Shown here piece after piece: positions 18,450 through 28,500 of a stretch of 64,000 bases of DNA; the first letter of the stretch is position 1, and each line of letters starts with the position of its first letter. The position numbers and the translations under genes were made by a program. The notes below the pieces were generated by a model, which ran no database searches, was not told the origin of the DNA, and was given only the letters and a program-made list of their open reading frames with translations. Origin of the DNA: Bacteroides cellulosilyticus. GTDB taxonomy: Bacteria > Bacteroidota > Bacteroidia > Bacteroidales > Bacteroidaceae. The DNA lies in assembly GCF_020091405.1 (NCBI RefSeq), contig NZ_CP081903.1:6871739-6935738 (forward strand). Direction: 5' to 3'.

Positions 18450-20297
18450 TATCTTATTGTATTCTCTCAGCGTTTCCAGCACGTTAACGCGAACATGGAT
18501 AAAGTTCTCGATACCGGCAGCCTTTAGTTCTTCCATGTTGGCAGGAGCACCGGCTACGATAAATATGGCACGGCCATCCAAAGCCTTGAAGGCAGGAACT
18601 GCATATTCTGCATATTCATCATCACTCGAACACAATACCACGATGTCAGCCTTGGCAGCCATGGCGGCCTCTATACCGGCTTCCACAGTGGGGAAACCAA
18701 GGTTGTCAATCACCTCATATCCGGCACAAGCCAGGAAGTTGCAAGAGAACTGAGCACGTGCCTGACGCATAGCCAGATTGCCGATAGTCAACATGAATGC
18801 TTTCGGACGCTTGCCGGAAGCTTCCGTTTCGAGACGCAACGCTTCAAATTCACTGGCAGCACGGTCGAAATTCAATGCCGGAACATCTTTTTCGCAAGTG
18901 TCGTGACCACCGCAGCAGCAAGTAGCTTCAAACGGTTTCTTCTCACCTGCCTTTTCATTGAAGTTCGGGAACTGATTGGTGCCCAACAATACTTCGCGAC
19001 GCTGAGCAACTGCTTTATGACGGGTCTTGTTGCTTTCGTTCACGGCAGCCTGTACCTTACCTGCTTTTACTGCTGCATAGAAACCGCCTTCTTCTTCTAC
19101 TGCAAGGAAGAGTTCCCATGCTTGTTTAGCGATGGATACAGTCAGATTTTCAATATAATATGAACCGGCAGCAGGATCAATCACCTTATCAAAGTGAGAC
19201 TCTTCTTTCAGCAACAACTGCTGATTGCGTGCCATACGTTCAGAGAACTCATCAGGAGTTGCATACGTTTTGTCGAACGGACTCACAGTCATTGAGTCCA
19301 CACCGCCCAAAGCAGCACTCATGGCTTCTGTCTGCGTACGCAGCAAGTTCACATGAGCGTCGAACAAAGTAAGGTTGAATGTAGAAGTTTCAGCGTGAAC
19401 ACGCATCTTGGCAGCACATTTAGCCTCCGCATCATAAGAAGCCACAATGTTTGCCCACAACATACGGGCAGCACGGAACTTAGCTATTTCGAGGAAATAG
19501 TTGGAGCTGATACCGAAATTGAATTTAATCTTCCTGGCAACTACAGCAGCAGGAACTCCGGCTTCAGTCAGTTGATTCAGATATTCATTACCCCAGGCAA
19601 GAGCATAACCCAATTCCTGATAGATATAAGAACCGGCATTATTCAGTGTCAGAGCCGTTACATTCAGTACACGGTATTCCGGCAGAGCAGCGGTTGCTTC
19701 AATCAAGGCTTTGGCTGTTGCCAGCATATCGCCCTTTTCTTTACCTTTGGCCAGCATCTTGTCGAAGAAGTCGTAGCCGATAGAACCTTGCAATTTCGTC
19801 AGGTCATATCCTTTTTTTTGGAAATAAGTCACCAGGATTTCCGCAAGTTCCACTACATGTCCCTGGCACGTGTAGAAGTTCAGTTCCACACACTCGGCAC
19901 AGATACCTTCGAGCAATGTCTCGATGTATTCGGCATTGAGCTCTTTTGCCTTCACACGGAACGCCAGTGAATCTACGCCTTTATTCAGAATATCCAGCGC
20001 TTTTGTGTTAGCTTCCTTCGGGCACTCCACCTTGATTTCCTGGCGTACCAGCCATTCGTTGTTGTCTTTCTTGGTGCCTCTGAGATAAGGGAATTCACCG
20101 GGAAGTGCATCCGTCGTTTTCAGTCCTTCGAGGTCTTCCATGCGATAGAAAGGTTTCACCTTGAATCCTTCGTTTGTTTTCCAAACGAGTTTCTTCTCAA
20201 AATCAGCGCCTTTCAGGTCGGCTGTAACTTTGTCCATCCACTGTTCGGTAGTGGTGGGAGCAAAGTCTGAGAAGAGTTTTTCTTTACTGTCTGCCAT
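18435..20297 (-). CDS. mutA: Methylmalonyl-CoA mutase small (beta) subunit
   Basis: 620 residues, the usual length of the non-catalytic subunit that pairs with the 715-residue MutB. It keeps the barrel ([34 protein letters not shown]) and a degenerate cobalamin-like C-terminal domain without a DxHxxG motif, which is normal for this subunit. A short Cys/His cluster (CCCGGHDTCEK, about residue 465) is a lineage-specific insertion of unknown purpose. The minus-strand promoter box TATATTTG lies 70 nt upstream of the ATG. Its last three codons and stop come from an intergenic repeat. Confidence 0.96.
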   Translation of the reverse strand: MADSKEKLFSDFAPTTTEQWMDKVTADLKGADFEKKLVWKTNEGFKVKPFYRMEDLEGLKTTDALPGEFPYLRGTKKDNNEWLVRQEIKVECPKEANTKALDILNKGVDSLAFRVKAKELNAEYIETLLEGICAECVELNFYTCQGHVVELAEILVTYFQKKGYDLTKLQGSIGYDFFDKMLAKGKEKGDMLATAKALIEATAALPEYRVLNVTALTLNNAGSYIYQELGYALAWGNEYLNQLTEAGVPAAVVARKIKFNFGISSNYFLEIAKFRAARMLWANIVASYDAEAKCAAKMRVHAETSTFNLTLFDAHVNLLRTQTEAMSAALGGVDSMTVSPFDKTYATPDEFSERMARNQQLLLKEESHFDKVIDPAAGSYYIENLTVSIAKQAWELFLAVEEEGGFYAAVKAGKVQAAVNESNKTRHKAVAQRREVLLGTNQFPNFNEKAGEKKPFEATCCCGGHDTCEKDVPALNFDRAASEFEALRLETEASGKRPKAFMLTIGNLAMRQARAQFSCNFLACAGYEVIDNLGFPTVEAGIEAAMAAKADIVVLCSSDDEYAEYAVPAFKALDGRAIFIVAGAPANMEELKAAGIENFIHVRVNVLETLREYNKILMKN

Positions 20298-20366
20298 AGT
20301 TTATTTTAATTAAAAAGATAATTAAGTAATCTCTTCACTTACCTATTTGTCGAAAAATAGGACTTG

Positions 20367-20374
20367 CAAATATA
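20367..20374 (-). promoter_or_regulatory. -7 box TATATTTG for mutA
   Basis: The plus-strand CAAATATA reads TATATTTG on the minus strand, with a TTG about 20 nt farther upstream. Confidence 0.65.
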
Positions 20375-20492
20375 CTCAATAAGTTATAATAACAAGGATT
20401 TTTAAGTAAAATTCGCATGGAGTTTGACATTCTGAAAGGATAGTGTTCAATTCCCCCGAAATCGGACTGTAGCCGAAACGTATCCGGACCGT

Positions 20493-20600
20493 ACTTGCTC
20501 CGTACCTGCTCCGTAGCTTCTTCGGTTAGAGGTACCTTTGACCGAAGAAGCTACGGAGCAGGTACGGAGCAGGTGCATTCCAGATACGGTGCAGACAGAT
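20493..20600. repeat. Dispersed palindromic repeat, copy B (34-bp arms)
   Basis: Arms 20493-20526 and 20541-20574 are reverse complements with a single mismatch, enclosing a 14-nt loop (TAGAGGTACCTTTG). The arms are themselves built from iterated TGCTCCGTA/TACGGAGCA units. No T-tract follows. The loop, the TCCGTAG segments and the downstream CAGATACGG match copy A at 4553-4650. Confidence 0.85.
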
Positions 20601-20645
20601 AGTCAGCCCCCTCAAAGCGACTAAAATAAAAACTCCCGGAAACCC

Positions 20646-20676
20646 TTTGCCAGCTCCCTTTTAATGCCTACCTTTG
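20646..20676 (+). promoter_or_regulatory. Promoter TTTG-N19-TACCTTTG for 20722 gene
   Basis: TTTG at 20646-20649 and TACCTTTG at 20669-20676 with a 19-nt spacer match the Bacteroides consensus; the ATG follows 45 nt later. Confidence 0.8.
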
Positions 20677-20721
20677 CGCGAAAATTCAGCAACTAAATAA
20701 AAAAGGTAAACAAAAGTAACT

Positions 20722-22383
20722 ATGGATTGGTTAGAGAGTTTGTTATGGGACCCTGCCTCCGTCGCCCATATCGTATGCTTGTATGCATTCGTAATATCTG
20801 TCGGCGTGCTTTTGGGTAAGATTAAGATTTTCGGAATATCACTGGGAGTGACATTTGTACTCTTCACAGGTATTCTGATGGGACATTTCGGTTTTACGGG
20901 TGAGACACACATTCTGCACTTCATCCGCGAATTCGGGCTTATTTTATTCGTATTCTGTATCGGTCTGCAAGTAGGACCGTCGTTCTTCTCTTCCTTTAAG
21001 AAAGGAGGCATGACCCTGAATATGCTTGCAGTAGGTATTGTTGTACTGAATATTGCAGTAGCTCTGGGCATTTACTTCATCGACGGAGGAGTCGACCTCC
21101 CCATGATGGTAGGTATCCTTTACGGTGCAGTCACCAATACTCCGGGTTTGGGTGCCGCACAGGAAGCATTGAACCAACTGAACTACACGGGTGACCCCAT
21201 CGCATTGGGATATGCCTGCGCTTATCCGCTCGGTGTTGTCGGTATCATCGGTTCTATTATTGCTATCCGCTACATCTGCCGGGTGAACCTGAAAAAGGAA
21301 GAAGATGAACTCTCTACACAGACTTCTGATATGAAGCACATGCCGCACATGTTGCATCTGGAAGTTCGCAACGAATCTATCGACGGAAAGAAGCTCCTCC
21401 AGATCAAAGAGTTTCTGGGACGTCCTTTTGTATGCTCACGTATCCGCCACGAGGGACATGTCAGCATTCCCAACCAAGATACGGAATTTCATATCGGAGA
21501 CCAGGTATTCATCGTATGCTCCGAGGAAGATGCCGAAGCGGTAATCGCTTTCATCGGTAAAGAAATTCAAGTGGACTGGGAAAAACAAGATATGCCAATG
21601 GTTTCACGCCGCATATTGGTGACTAAGTCCGAAATCAACGGTAAGAAACTGGGTAGCCTGCATTTCCGTAGTATGTATGGAGTGAATGTAACCCGTATCA
21701 ACCGTTCCGGTATGGATTTGTTTGCCGATCCGAATCTGATATTGCAGGTAGGTGACCGCGTTATGGTCGTAGGCCAGCAAGATGCCGTAGAACGGGTTGC
21801 CGGTGTATTGGGTAACCAGTTGAAACGTCTGGATACACCGAACATTGTGACTATCTTCGTGGGTATCTTCCTGGGTATTCTGCTGGGTAGTCTTCCTATC
21901 GCTTTTCCGGGCATACCTACTCCGGTAAAACTCGGTTTGGCAGGTGGTCCGTTGGTGGTTGCTATCCTTATCGGACGATTCGGTCATAAGTTGAAGCTGG
22001 TGACTTATACAACCATGAGTGCCAACCTGATGCTGCGCGAGATCGGTATTGTACTTTTCCTTGCCAGTGTAGGCATCGAAGCCGGTGAGCACTTTGTACA
22101 GACCGTAGTAGAAGGTTCCGGATTATCATACGTAGGCTATGGCTTCCTGATTACCGTAATTCCTTTGCTGATTATCGGTATGATCGCCCGCTTCTATTGC
22201 AAAGTGAACTACTTCACGCTGATGGGATTGATTGCCGGTAGTAATACAGACCCTCCCGCACTGGCGTATGCCAACCAGGCATCCGGCAACGATGCTCCGG
22301 CAGTAGGCTATTCTACGGTTTATCCGCTGACAATGTTCCTGCGTATTCTGGCGGGACAAATGATATTGCTGACAATGATGTAA
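20722..22383 (+). CDS. AspT/YidE/YbjL-family membrane transporter with TrkA-C domains
   Basis: 553 residues. Two homologous blocks of about five membrane helices (about 10-180 and 385-550) flank two cytoplasmic TrkA-C (RCK-C) domains (about 215-290 and 300-375; [20 protein letters not shown]). Duplicated signature segments are [16 protein letters not shown] and [16 protein letters not shown]. This is the aspartate:alanine exchanger-like superfamily. Substrate cannot be assigned; dicarboxylate or amino acid exchange is the usual guess. It has its own promoter and terminator. Confidence 0.9.
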   Translation: MDWLESLLWDPASVAHIVCLYAFVISVGVLLGKIKIFGISLGVTFVLFTGILMGHFGFTGETHILHFIREFGLILFVFCIGLQVGPSFFSSFKKGGMTLNMLAVGIVVLNIAVALGIYFIDGGVDLPMMVGILYGAVTNTPGLGAAQEALNQLNYTGDPIALGYACAYPLGVVGIIGSIIAIRYICRVNLKKEEDELSTQTSDMKHMPHMLHLEVRNESIDGKKLLQIKEFLGRPFVCSRIRHEGHVSIPNQDTEFHIGDQVFIVCSEEDAEAVIAFIGKEIQVDWEKQDMPMVSRRILVTKSEINGKKLGSLHFRSMYGVNVTRINRSGMDLFADPNLILQVGDRVMVVGQQDAVERVAGVLGNQLKRLDTPNIVTIFVGIFLGILLGSLPIAFPGIPTPVKLGLAGGPLVVAILIGRFGHKLKLVTYTTMSANLMLREIGIVLFLASVGIEAGEHFVQTVVEGSGLSYVGYGFLITVIPLLIIGMIARFYCKVNYFTLMGLIAGSNTDPPALAYANQASGNDAPAVGYSTVYPLTMFLRILAGQMILLTMM

Positions 22384-22411
22384 GTTGCATCTTATAAAAC
22401 ACAGAAAGCAT

Positions 22412-22474
22412 AAAGACACAGAGATTATAAATTACGTTCAATAGAAGTATTTATTAATCTCTGTGTCTTTTTAT
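22412..22474. terminator. 16-bp stem terminator
   Basis: AAAGACACAGAGATTA (22412-22427) pairs perfectly with TAATCTCTGTGTCTTT (22455-22470), followed by TTATATTC. It separates the transporter from the ORF6N gene. Confidence 0.7.
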
Positions 22475-22491
22475 ATTCAAAACAACAGATC

Positions 22492-23073
22492 ATGAATGAA
22501 TTAGAATTAATCCAAAGTAAAATATATGAAATCAGAGGTCAAAAGGTAATGTTAGACTTCGACTTAGCAGAAATGTACGGCATTGAAACCAGACGTTTAA
22601 AAGAAGCCGTCCGCCGTAATATAGATAGGTTCGAAGGTGATGATTTCATGTTTCAACTAACTAAGGAAGAAATAACAGAACTTTCAAGGTCGCAAATTGC
22701 GACCTTGAACAGAGGGAGAGGTTACAATATCAAATATGCACCTTTTGCTTTCGCTGAACTTGGCATAGCAATGCTTAGCAGTGTACTGAATTCTAAAACA
22801 GCCATAGAAATTAATAGAGGAATCATGCGTGCTTTCGTAGCTGTACGCCAGTTGTTGGTTTGTTCACCGATAGATAGAGTTTCAGAACTTCAACATGAAG
22901 TAAAAGAATTAAAAGAATATATCGAAGAGGTTTTTGCAGATTATAACGACATAAACGATGATACCCGGACGCAATTAGAGTTGATCAATCAAACATTAGC
23001 AGAATTACAATTTCAAAAGCGATTAGAAGAAAAGCCCCGTAATCCTATAGGATTTATTAAGCCCTCAAAATAA
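22492..23073 (+). CDS. ORF6N-domain DNA-binding protein
   Basis: 193 residues. The N-terminal half matches the ORF6N domain known from phage anti-repressor-like and bacterial orphan proteins: IQSKIYEIRGQKVMLDFDLAE, YGIETRRLKEAVRRNIDRF, FMFQLTKEEI, SQIATLNRGRG and YAPFAFAELGIAMLSSVLNS. A C-terminal coiled coil (VSELQHEVKELKEYIEEVF) probably gives oligomers. Such genes are scattered in Bacteroidetes chromosomes and often mark phage or island traces, but no other mobile genes adjoin it here. A regulatory or DNA-binding role is inferred. Confidence 0.85.
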   Translation: MNELELIQSKIYEIRGQKVMLDFDLAEMYGIETRRLKEAVRRNIDRFEGDDFMFQLTKEEITELSRSQIATLNRGRGYNIKYAPFAFAELGIAMLSSVLNSKTAIEINRGIMRAFVAVRQLLVCSPIDRVSELQHEVKELKEYIEEVFADYNDINDDTRTQLELINQTLAELQFQKRLEEKPRNPIGFIKPSK

Positions 23074-23161
23074 GATAATCATAACGAAGAACTACTCTCA
23101 CTGACATAATATATCATGTCTCAGGAAGAGCAATTCTCCGCTACGCCGGTAGTATATTTTC

Positions 23162-23788
23162 TTACTTGATTTTGAGTCTCACAAACTCCTCCACAAAATC
23201 TATCGTCTTCTCAATGCCCAGCACCGAAGAATCAATACAGAGATGATAAGTTGCCGCAGCTCCCCATGTCTTGTAACTATAATAATTGTAATACTCCGAA
23301 CGTTTTTTATCTGCCTTGCTCATCATATTTTCCGCCTCTTCTTCCGAAATGTGATGCATAGCGCAAAGACGGGCAACACGTGCCTCATGGGAAGCAGAAA
23401 TAAAGATATTGGCGCAACGGGGATGCTCCCGAAGAATATAATCGGCACAACGACCTACAAAAAGACAAGACTTCTCAGAGGCCAGCTGACGGATCACATC
23501 ACTCTGCACTTTGAAAAGCGCGTCATTACTAAGACAATTCTGGGTAGGTAAGGCACCATCTCCCACAAAAGGGAAACGCATACCGAAAAGTCCGCCGATG
23601 ATTCCCTGAGAAGCACGCTCATCGGCTTTCTCAAAAAATTCACGACAGAGGCCACTCTCCTTGGAAGCCAGAGTTATCAACTCCTTATCATAGAAATCGA
23701 TGCCCAAGCGGGCTGCCAACTTCTCCCCTATCTCCTTTCCGCCGCTTCCCAATTGGCGACCGATGTTCACAACGAATTTCTTATTCAT
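23162..23788 (-). CDS. Cytidylate kinase-like family protein
   Basis: 208 residues. The P-loop-type start GRQLGSGGKEIGEKLAARLG followed by FYDKELI is the hallmark of the Cytidylate_kin2 group, which is distinct from canonical Cmk. HPRCANIFISASHEARVARL and SYKTWGAAATYHLCIDSS fit the lid and C-terminal parts. It probably phosphorylates a small nucleotide-like substrate, but its actual substrate is unknown. A promoter box TACTTTTG lies on the minus strand at 23820-23827. It is not linked in an operon with the MATE gene, which has its own promoter. Confidence 0.85.
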   Translation of the reverse strand: MNKKFVVNIGRQLGSGGKEIGEKLAARLGIDFYDKELITLASKESGLCREFFEKADERASQGIIGGLFGMRFPFVGDGALPTQNCLSNDALFKVQSDVIRQLASEKSCLFVGRCADYILREHPRCANIFISASHEARVARLCAMHHISEEEAENMMSKADKKRSEYYNYYSYKTWGAAATYHLCIDSSVLGIEKTIDFVEEFVRLKIK

Positions 23789-23819
23789 AGCTTCAATCTA
23801 AATATTGGTTTACTGATAG

Positions 23820-23827
23820 CAAAAGTA
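23820..23827 (-). promoter_or_regulatory. -7 box TACTTTTG
   Basis: The plus-strand CAAAAGTA is 32 nt upstream of the start of the cytidylate-kinase-like gene. Confidence 0.6.
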
Positions 23828-23871
23828 AGGATTTATAGGAAAGAAACAAAAAAAGTCACACGTTTTTCACC

Positions 23872-25224
23872 TTATCCCTCCGCTCTCTTGAATTTACGGA
23901 ACTGCCTTACCAACATTACCAGCGCTACCAGGCTGGCAAGCAAATCGGAGAATGGCATACTATACCATACACCTGCCGCACCAAAGAAACGGGGCAGGAT
24001 TATCAATGCCGGAAGCAGAAAAAGCATCTGGCGAGTAAGAGAAAGGAAAATAGCCTTACTTGCCATTCCGATACTCTGGAAAAAGTTGGATGTCACCATC
24101 TGGAAACCGATGATAGGGAAAAACATCACTACAACCCGTAAACCACGTGCCGAAATTGCTATCAGTTCCTCATCAGAAGTAAATATCGAAACTACCAGTT
24201 CGGGAACAAGCATTCCCATCAGAAAGCCGGAAGTTGTGACAACCGTTGCAAAGATGATTGTCAGTTTCAACACCCGGGAGACGCGCGCGTATTGCTGGGC
24301 ACCAAAGTTATATCCCGCAATGGGCTGCATACCCTGATTCAATCCCATCACAATCATTACAAATATAAATACCAGCCGATTGACAATACCGAATGCACCA
24401 ATGGATAAATCTCCCCCATAACGCTTCAGCCCTTGATTGATAACGATCACAATAAAACATGCCGCCAGGTTCATCAGGAAAGGGGACATGCCGATAGCAA
24501 GCGAATCCATCACAATCTTACGGCGCAGGCGGAAAATGCCGCGGTGAAAATGCAAGAGTTCGTCTTTATTGCTGAATATCTTGAATTGCCACAGTAATGA
24601 AATGACCTGGGCAATGATAGTGGCAATAGCGGCTCCACGGATGCCCCAACCGAAACCGTAGATAAATAAAGGGTCAAGTATCGTGTTGATAACAACCGTA
24701 GCAATAGTGGCATACATTGCTTTCTGTGGATGTCCGGAAGAGCGCAACACGGCATTCAAACCCAGATAAAGGTGTGTGACGACATTGCCAAGCAAAATGA
24801 TCTGCATATATTCGCGGGCGTACTTCACCGTCTCATCACTACCGCCGAAGAAGTAAAGGATGGGATCGAGAAATATCATCGTCGCTACCGTAAATGCCAA
24901 TCCCAGCACTATATTCAGCACCAGCACATTACCCAAGACACGTTGGGCTGTATCGTAATCTTTTTGTCCCAGTTTAACCGATACCAATGTGGAAGCTCCA
25001 ACTCCTACCAACGAGCCGAATGCAGCAGCAAGATTCATCAGAGGAAAAGTAAGTGCCAGTCCTGAAATAGCCATTGTGCCTACTCCGTGACCGATAAAAA
25101 TGCTGTCCACCATATTATATAAGGAAGATGCCGTCATGGCGATAATTGCCGGCACTGCATATTGCATCAGTAGTTTTCCAATCTTTTCTGTTCCCAACGC
25201 TGTGGGTGCCTTTTGTCCTGTCAT
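23872..25224 (-). CDS. MATE family efflux transporter
   Basis: 450 residues with twelve predicted membrane helices in two homologous halves. Typical segments are YAVPAIIAMTASSLYNMVDSIFIGHGVG near the N-terminus, GASTLVSVKLGQKDYDTAQRVLGN, and GLNQGMQPIAGYNFGAQQYARV in the second half. It exports cationic drugs or metabolites in exchange for Na+ or H+; the substrate is unknown. The minus-strand TACCTTTG box (25249-25256) gives a 25-nt leader. Confidence 0.93.
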   Translation of the reverse strand: MTGQKAPTALGTEKIGKLLMQYAVPAIIAMTASSLYNMVDSIFIGHGVGTMAISGLALTFPLMNLAAAFGSLVGVGASTLVSVKLGQKDYDTAQRVLGNVLVLNIVLGLAFTVATMIFLDPILYFFGGSDETVKYAREYMQIILLGNVVTHLYLGLNAVLRSSGHPQKAMYATIATVVINTILDPLFIYGFGWGIRGAAIATIIAQVISLLWQFKIFSNKDELLHFHRGIFRLRRKIVMDSLAIGMSPFLMNLAACFIVIVINQGLKRYGGDLSIGAFGIVNRLVFIFVMIVMGLNQGMQPIAGYNFGAQQYARVSRVLKLTIIFATVVTTSGFLMGMLVPELVVSIFTSDEELIAISARGLRVVVMFFPIIGFQMVTSNFFQSIGMASKAIFLSLTRQMLFLLPALIILPRFFGAAGVWYSMPFSDLLASLVALVMLVRQFRKFKRAEG

Positions 25225-25248
25225 ACCTATTTTCTTTTATTGAGGGTG

Positions 25249-25256
25249 CAAAGGTA
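25249..25256 (-). promoter_or_regulatory. -7 box TACCTTTG for MATE gene
   Basis: The plus-strand CAAAGGTA lies 25 nt upstream of the MATE start codon. Confidence 0.65.
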
Positions 25257-25342
25257 CTGATTTTCCGGCAAGCAAACAAAAGAAGGTGCAGGAAGAACGA
25301 ATCAATGTACCCGCCAATCCGTAACATTACCGGTGCTGCCGC

Positions 25343-25432
25343 ATGCACCTGACGCTGGAACAACTGATGAAAGCGGAAAGTCTGAACGAGAAGATCAAAA
25401 GCCTTATAGAACAGACCGGACGAAAAGGATAA
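25343..25432 (+). pseudogene. 29-codon ORF, probable gene remnant
   Basis: ATG 25343 to TAA 25432 encodes MHLTLEQLMKAESLNEKIKS then LIEQTGRKG. The composition is that of a real helical C-terminus, but there is no ribosome-binding site or promoter and an in-frame stop lies 7 codons upstream. A strong terminator follows immediately. It is either a small protein or the tail of a lost gene. Confidence 0.3.
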
Positions 25433-25446
25433 AGTCCCCCGGATTC

Positions 25447-25494
25447 CATGAAATAAGAAAGGCGTCCCTTACGGAGCGCCTTTCTTATTTCATG
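25447..25494. terminator. Bidirectional terminator, 18-bp perfect stem
   Basis: CATGAAATAAGAAAGGCG (25447-25464) pairs perfectly with 25477-25494. The loop adds a TCC/GGA pairing. It faces the short remnant on the plus strand and the 1505-residue gene on the minus strand. Confidence 0.8.
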
Positions 25495-25566
25495 ATTCTC
25501 ATCTCGCTCAACACGACAGGAAAAAGCTTCCTTCAATGAGTGAAAGAGAAGCCTCTTCCGCAAATC

Positions 25567-28500
25567 CTACTCAATGAAAATGATCTGTCGTCCCAGCACG
25601 TTCTCTCTTCTGACCACCAGCACATAGCATCCGGCGGAGATATCCGTCACGGACAGAGCCATGCCGTTCCTCAAGTCCTCCGCGCTACACGAAACGCTCC
25701 GTATTCTGACACCGCTCAAGGTTATGACTTCCAACCTGCAACCGCCTTCGCCCCGCAAGCCCGGGTAGCGGACAAAAGCTGTTCCCTTAAACGGATTCGG
25801 ATATACCCCCAACGCTTGCGATGAGGCTTCCGTCGAAGGAATTGAAGTATATTGCCCCGCATCGAAAATCTCATGGCCAAGTTGCTCATTACCCACATCA
25901 TCGCGCGAAATACAGTAGAAGCGGTAGGATGCACCCAACTCCGGAGCAAACAGTTCTTTCACTGAGGTTCCGGGGAATACATTCCAAAGTGTGAACGGCT
26001 CATTGTTTTTGCTGACCCAAAGCTCATAGCTCCTTATTACTCCCGTTCCTTCGTCGCTTCCTTCCCATTCCATCCACCATCGCGGCTCTCCCGTGGCGGC
26101 AGTGACCGACACCACTTTACTCTCAGGAGCAGTCTCATCAATCTTGTTGGAAAACAGCTCCGTCACAATCGGCGGATTGGCATCAAATACAATGGATGCT
26201 TTGTTGGCTATCACATCCCCTGTCCTGAGTCCCTGCTTTATTCCTGTGCGGAAGCTTACGAAACCCTCCCCTTCGGGAGCTGTCTTGTTAGGAGGCAGGA
26301 AGCCTAAGTCGGGATCTTCCTCTTCTTCCATCGTGGTGGGGTTGAGAGTAAGGAAATCCCAGCGAAGGACTCCTTTCGCCTCATCCAGATGACCTGTCAC
26401 ACGTATGATAAGTTCCTTCCCCGGACGCAGATCCACGTCTTGGGCAAACGAGCGCAGGTTGTCTCCCTTGAGGCTGTATGTCCTGCCGCCGAAACCGAAG
26501 TCTCCGAAACCGAACTGCGACAAGTCGAAGCGGCCGAGGTCGAGCGTATCATGGACGGTCACCGTATGCGCCGGCGCGGTAGCACTGCTCTTGTTTTCGA
26601 ATAAAATGCTGTATGACATGTCCGAGGGTTGACGTATCCAATGCTCCGTACCATATCCCGCGGGACCTATCTTCTCGTTCGGGTCGAAAGAACTCACCGC
26701 TTTCACATGCTTCTGTCCTCCGCCTTTCTTGGCCATGCAATCTTTTCCGGTTTTGACCATGTCAGCGCCCTGTATGACTAAGCTACTGACGAGCTGGTAG
26801 ATGAACGGAACACCCGAAAAGCTGAGGGCACAACTCCCCAGGCTCGTCCCGGTTATCCAGGCAGCGTTGAAAAGGGTCTCTTTTCCCTGAAACACATTCC
26901 CCCAGTTCCAACCGATCTTCAAGGCTCCCCATGCGCAACTGACTCCCGGTATCACCGACAAACCTCCATCGATAGCTGCCATTCCCAGTGCTTCGATGAA
27001 GCATGTGCCTGCCGCGACTATTCCCTGACTTTCACCGCTCCTGGTCACCAAAGTTCCGAGTTGCCCCCATAGTGGGTTGGACCACACGGCGATGCTTACG
27101 TCGCCAGGCGATTTGATCCGGATACGTATAGCTCCGTTACTGTTGCCCGGTATCACGGGAATCACCAGCGGGTAAATCCGCGTCTTGTGCATTCCGTCTA
27201 TTCTGTCATTCACCACGGAGAAGTCTCCCATTTCATTCATCATTTTCTTGCCGATGTCTGCCACCGCCAATTCTTCCGGTTGCACCGTCACGAAATCGAG
27301 GTATTCCACTTCCAACCCCTCCACGTCGGATATGGCGAAATAGACCGGCACGATGTAAGCATCCACGTTGCCTCGGTTACCATAGCTGATGGTGTATGTC
27401 TGCCATTTATTGAAGAGCATCCTGTCTCGTCCTTCCAGCGCGCACCACGTTTCAGGCTCTTCAGCTTCCACCACTTCGAAAGCCTCCGCAAGGACGTATT
27501 CCGTGTCGCCGTTCTTCACTACCACGTCCCACTTTCCGGTCTTTGCCTTGCTCATGTCCAAAAAGCCTCCCAATACTCCGCCTCCTTCCGGAAATTCCGG
27601 ATTCATGACGGGAAGGTCTTGTTCGCCCGGCTTGCGGAGGAACAAAACGCTCTCCTTCCCAAAACCTCCGCCGAACACGGAAATGCGCGCCAGTCCCATG
27701 TTTCCGGCCGAGGACGGCTCAATCCGTTCCACCCCCGTTATGTTGACGGTTTGTGCGGAAGCGGCTCTGCCCACGTTGTTGGACGTTTTCAACAGCACTT
27801 TATATACACCCGGCTTGGCATAGACGTGTTTCGGGTTTTTCAGGACAGAAGCAGGCGTCTTGTCCCCGAAATCCCATTCATAGGAGATCCCGTTCTCCGA
27901 ACGGTTGCCGAAAGTCACTTCATACCCCTCCTTGTAAACTTCGAAACCGGCGGTCGGGATATTGTCGCGTTCCGTTTCCTCGAATGTGACGCTCATCATC
28001 GGAACCCCGTCGTTCCCGTTGCCGGACAAGTCCTTGAATGTGTCGTCGAAAGAGAGGTAGAGTTCCAGCGCTTCTTCCCCGCTGAAATCTTTCCGGCGCA
28101 TGTTTGTCTTTATCTCTTCGGCGGTCAGGGCTCGCGACCACATCCTTACATCGTCAATCCAATAATCGACCTTGTCATTTCGAAACTGATCCGGACCTAC
28201 CACATACATGTAGTCGTCATCCGCAAGCAGGCTTCCTGCCAGTTCCTTCTCCAGCACCTGCTCACCATCAATATACATCTTCAGGTTGAGCAACCTGTCC
28301 GGATGGTCTTCGTACGTGAATGCCACATGATGCCAAAGAGTGTCGTCTATCCGCTCTTCCTTATACATCTCCACTTCACCCTTGTCGGTTCTGACATACA
28401 GAGTCGGGAAACCATTACCGTAGCTACTGTATGTCCTGATTCCCAAGTTGAAAGAACCTTGTGTATGATATCCCTGGCTTCGTGAGAATATGTTTCCCGC

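Noticed and set aside
27187..28485. 432-codon plus-strand ORF inside the giant gene
   Set aside because: A long open frame opposite a GC-rich gene is expected by codon bias; its protein is His/Arg-rich with no domain, and the minus-strand reading has clear domains.
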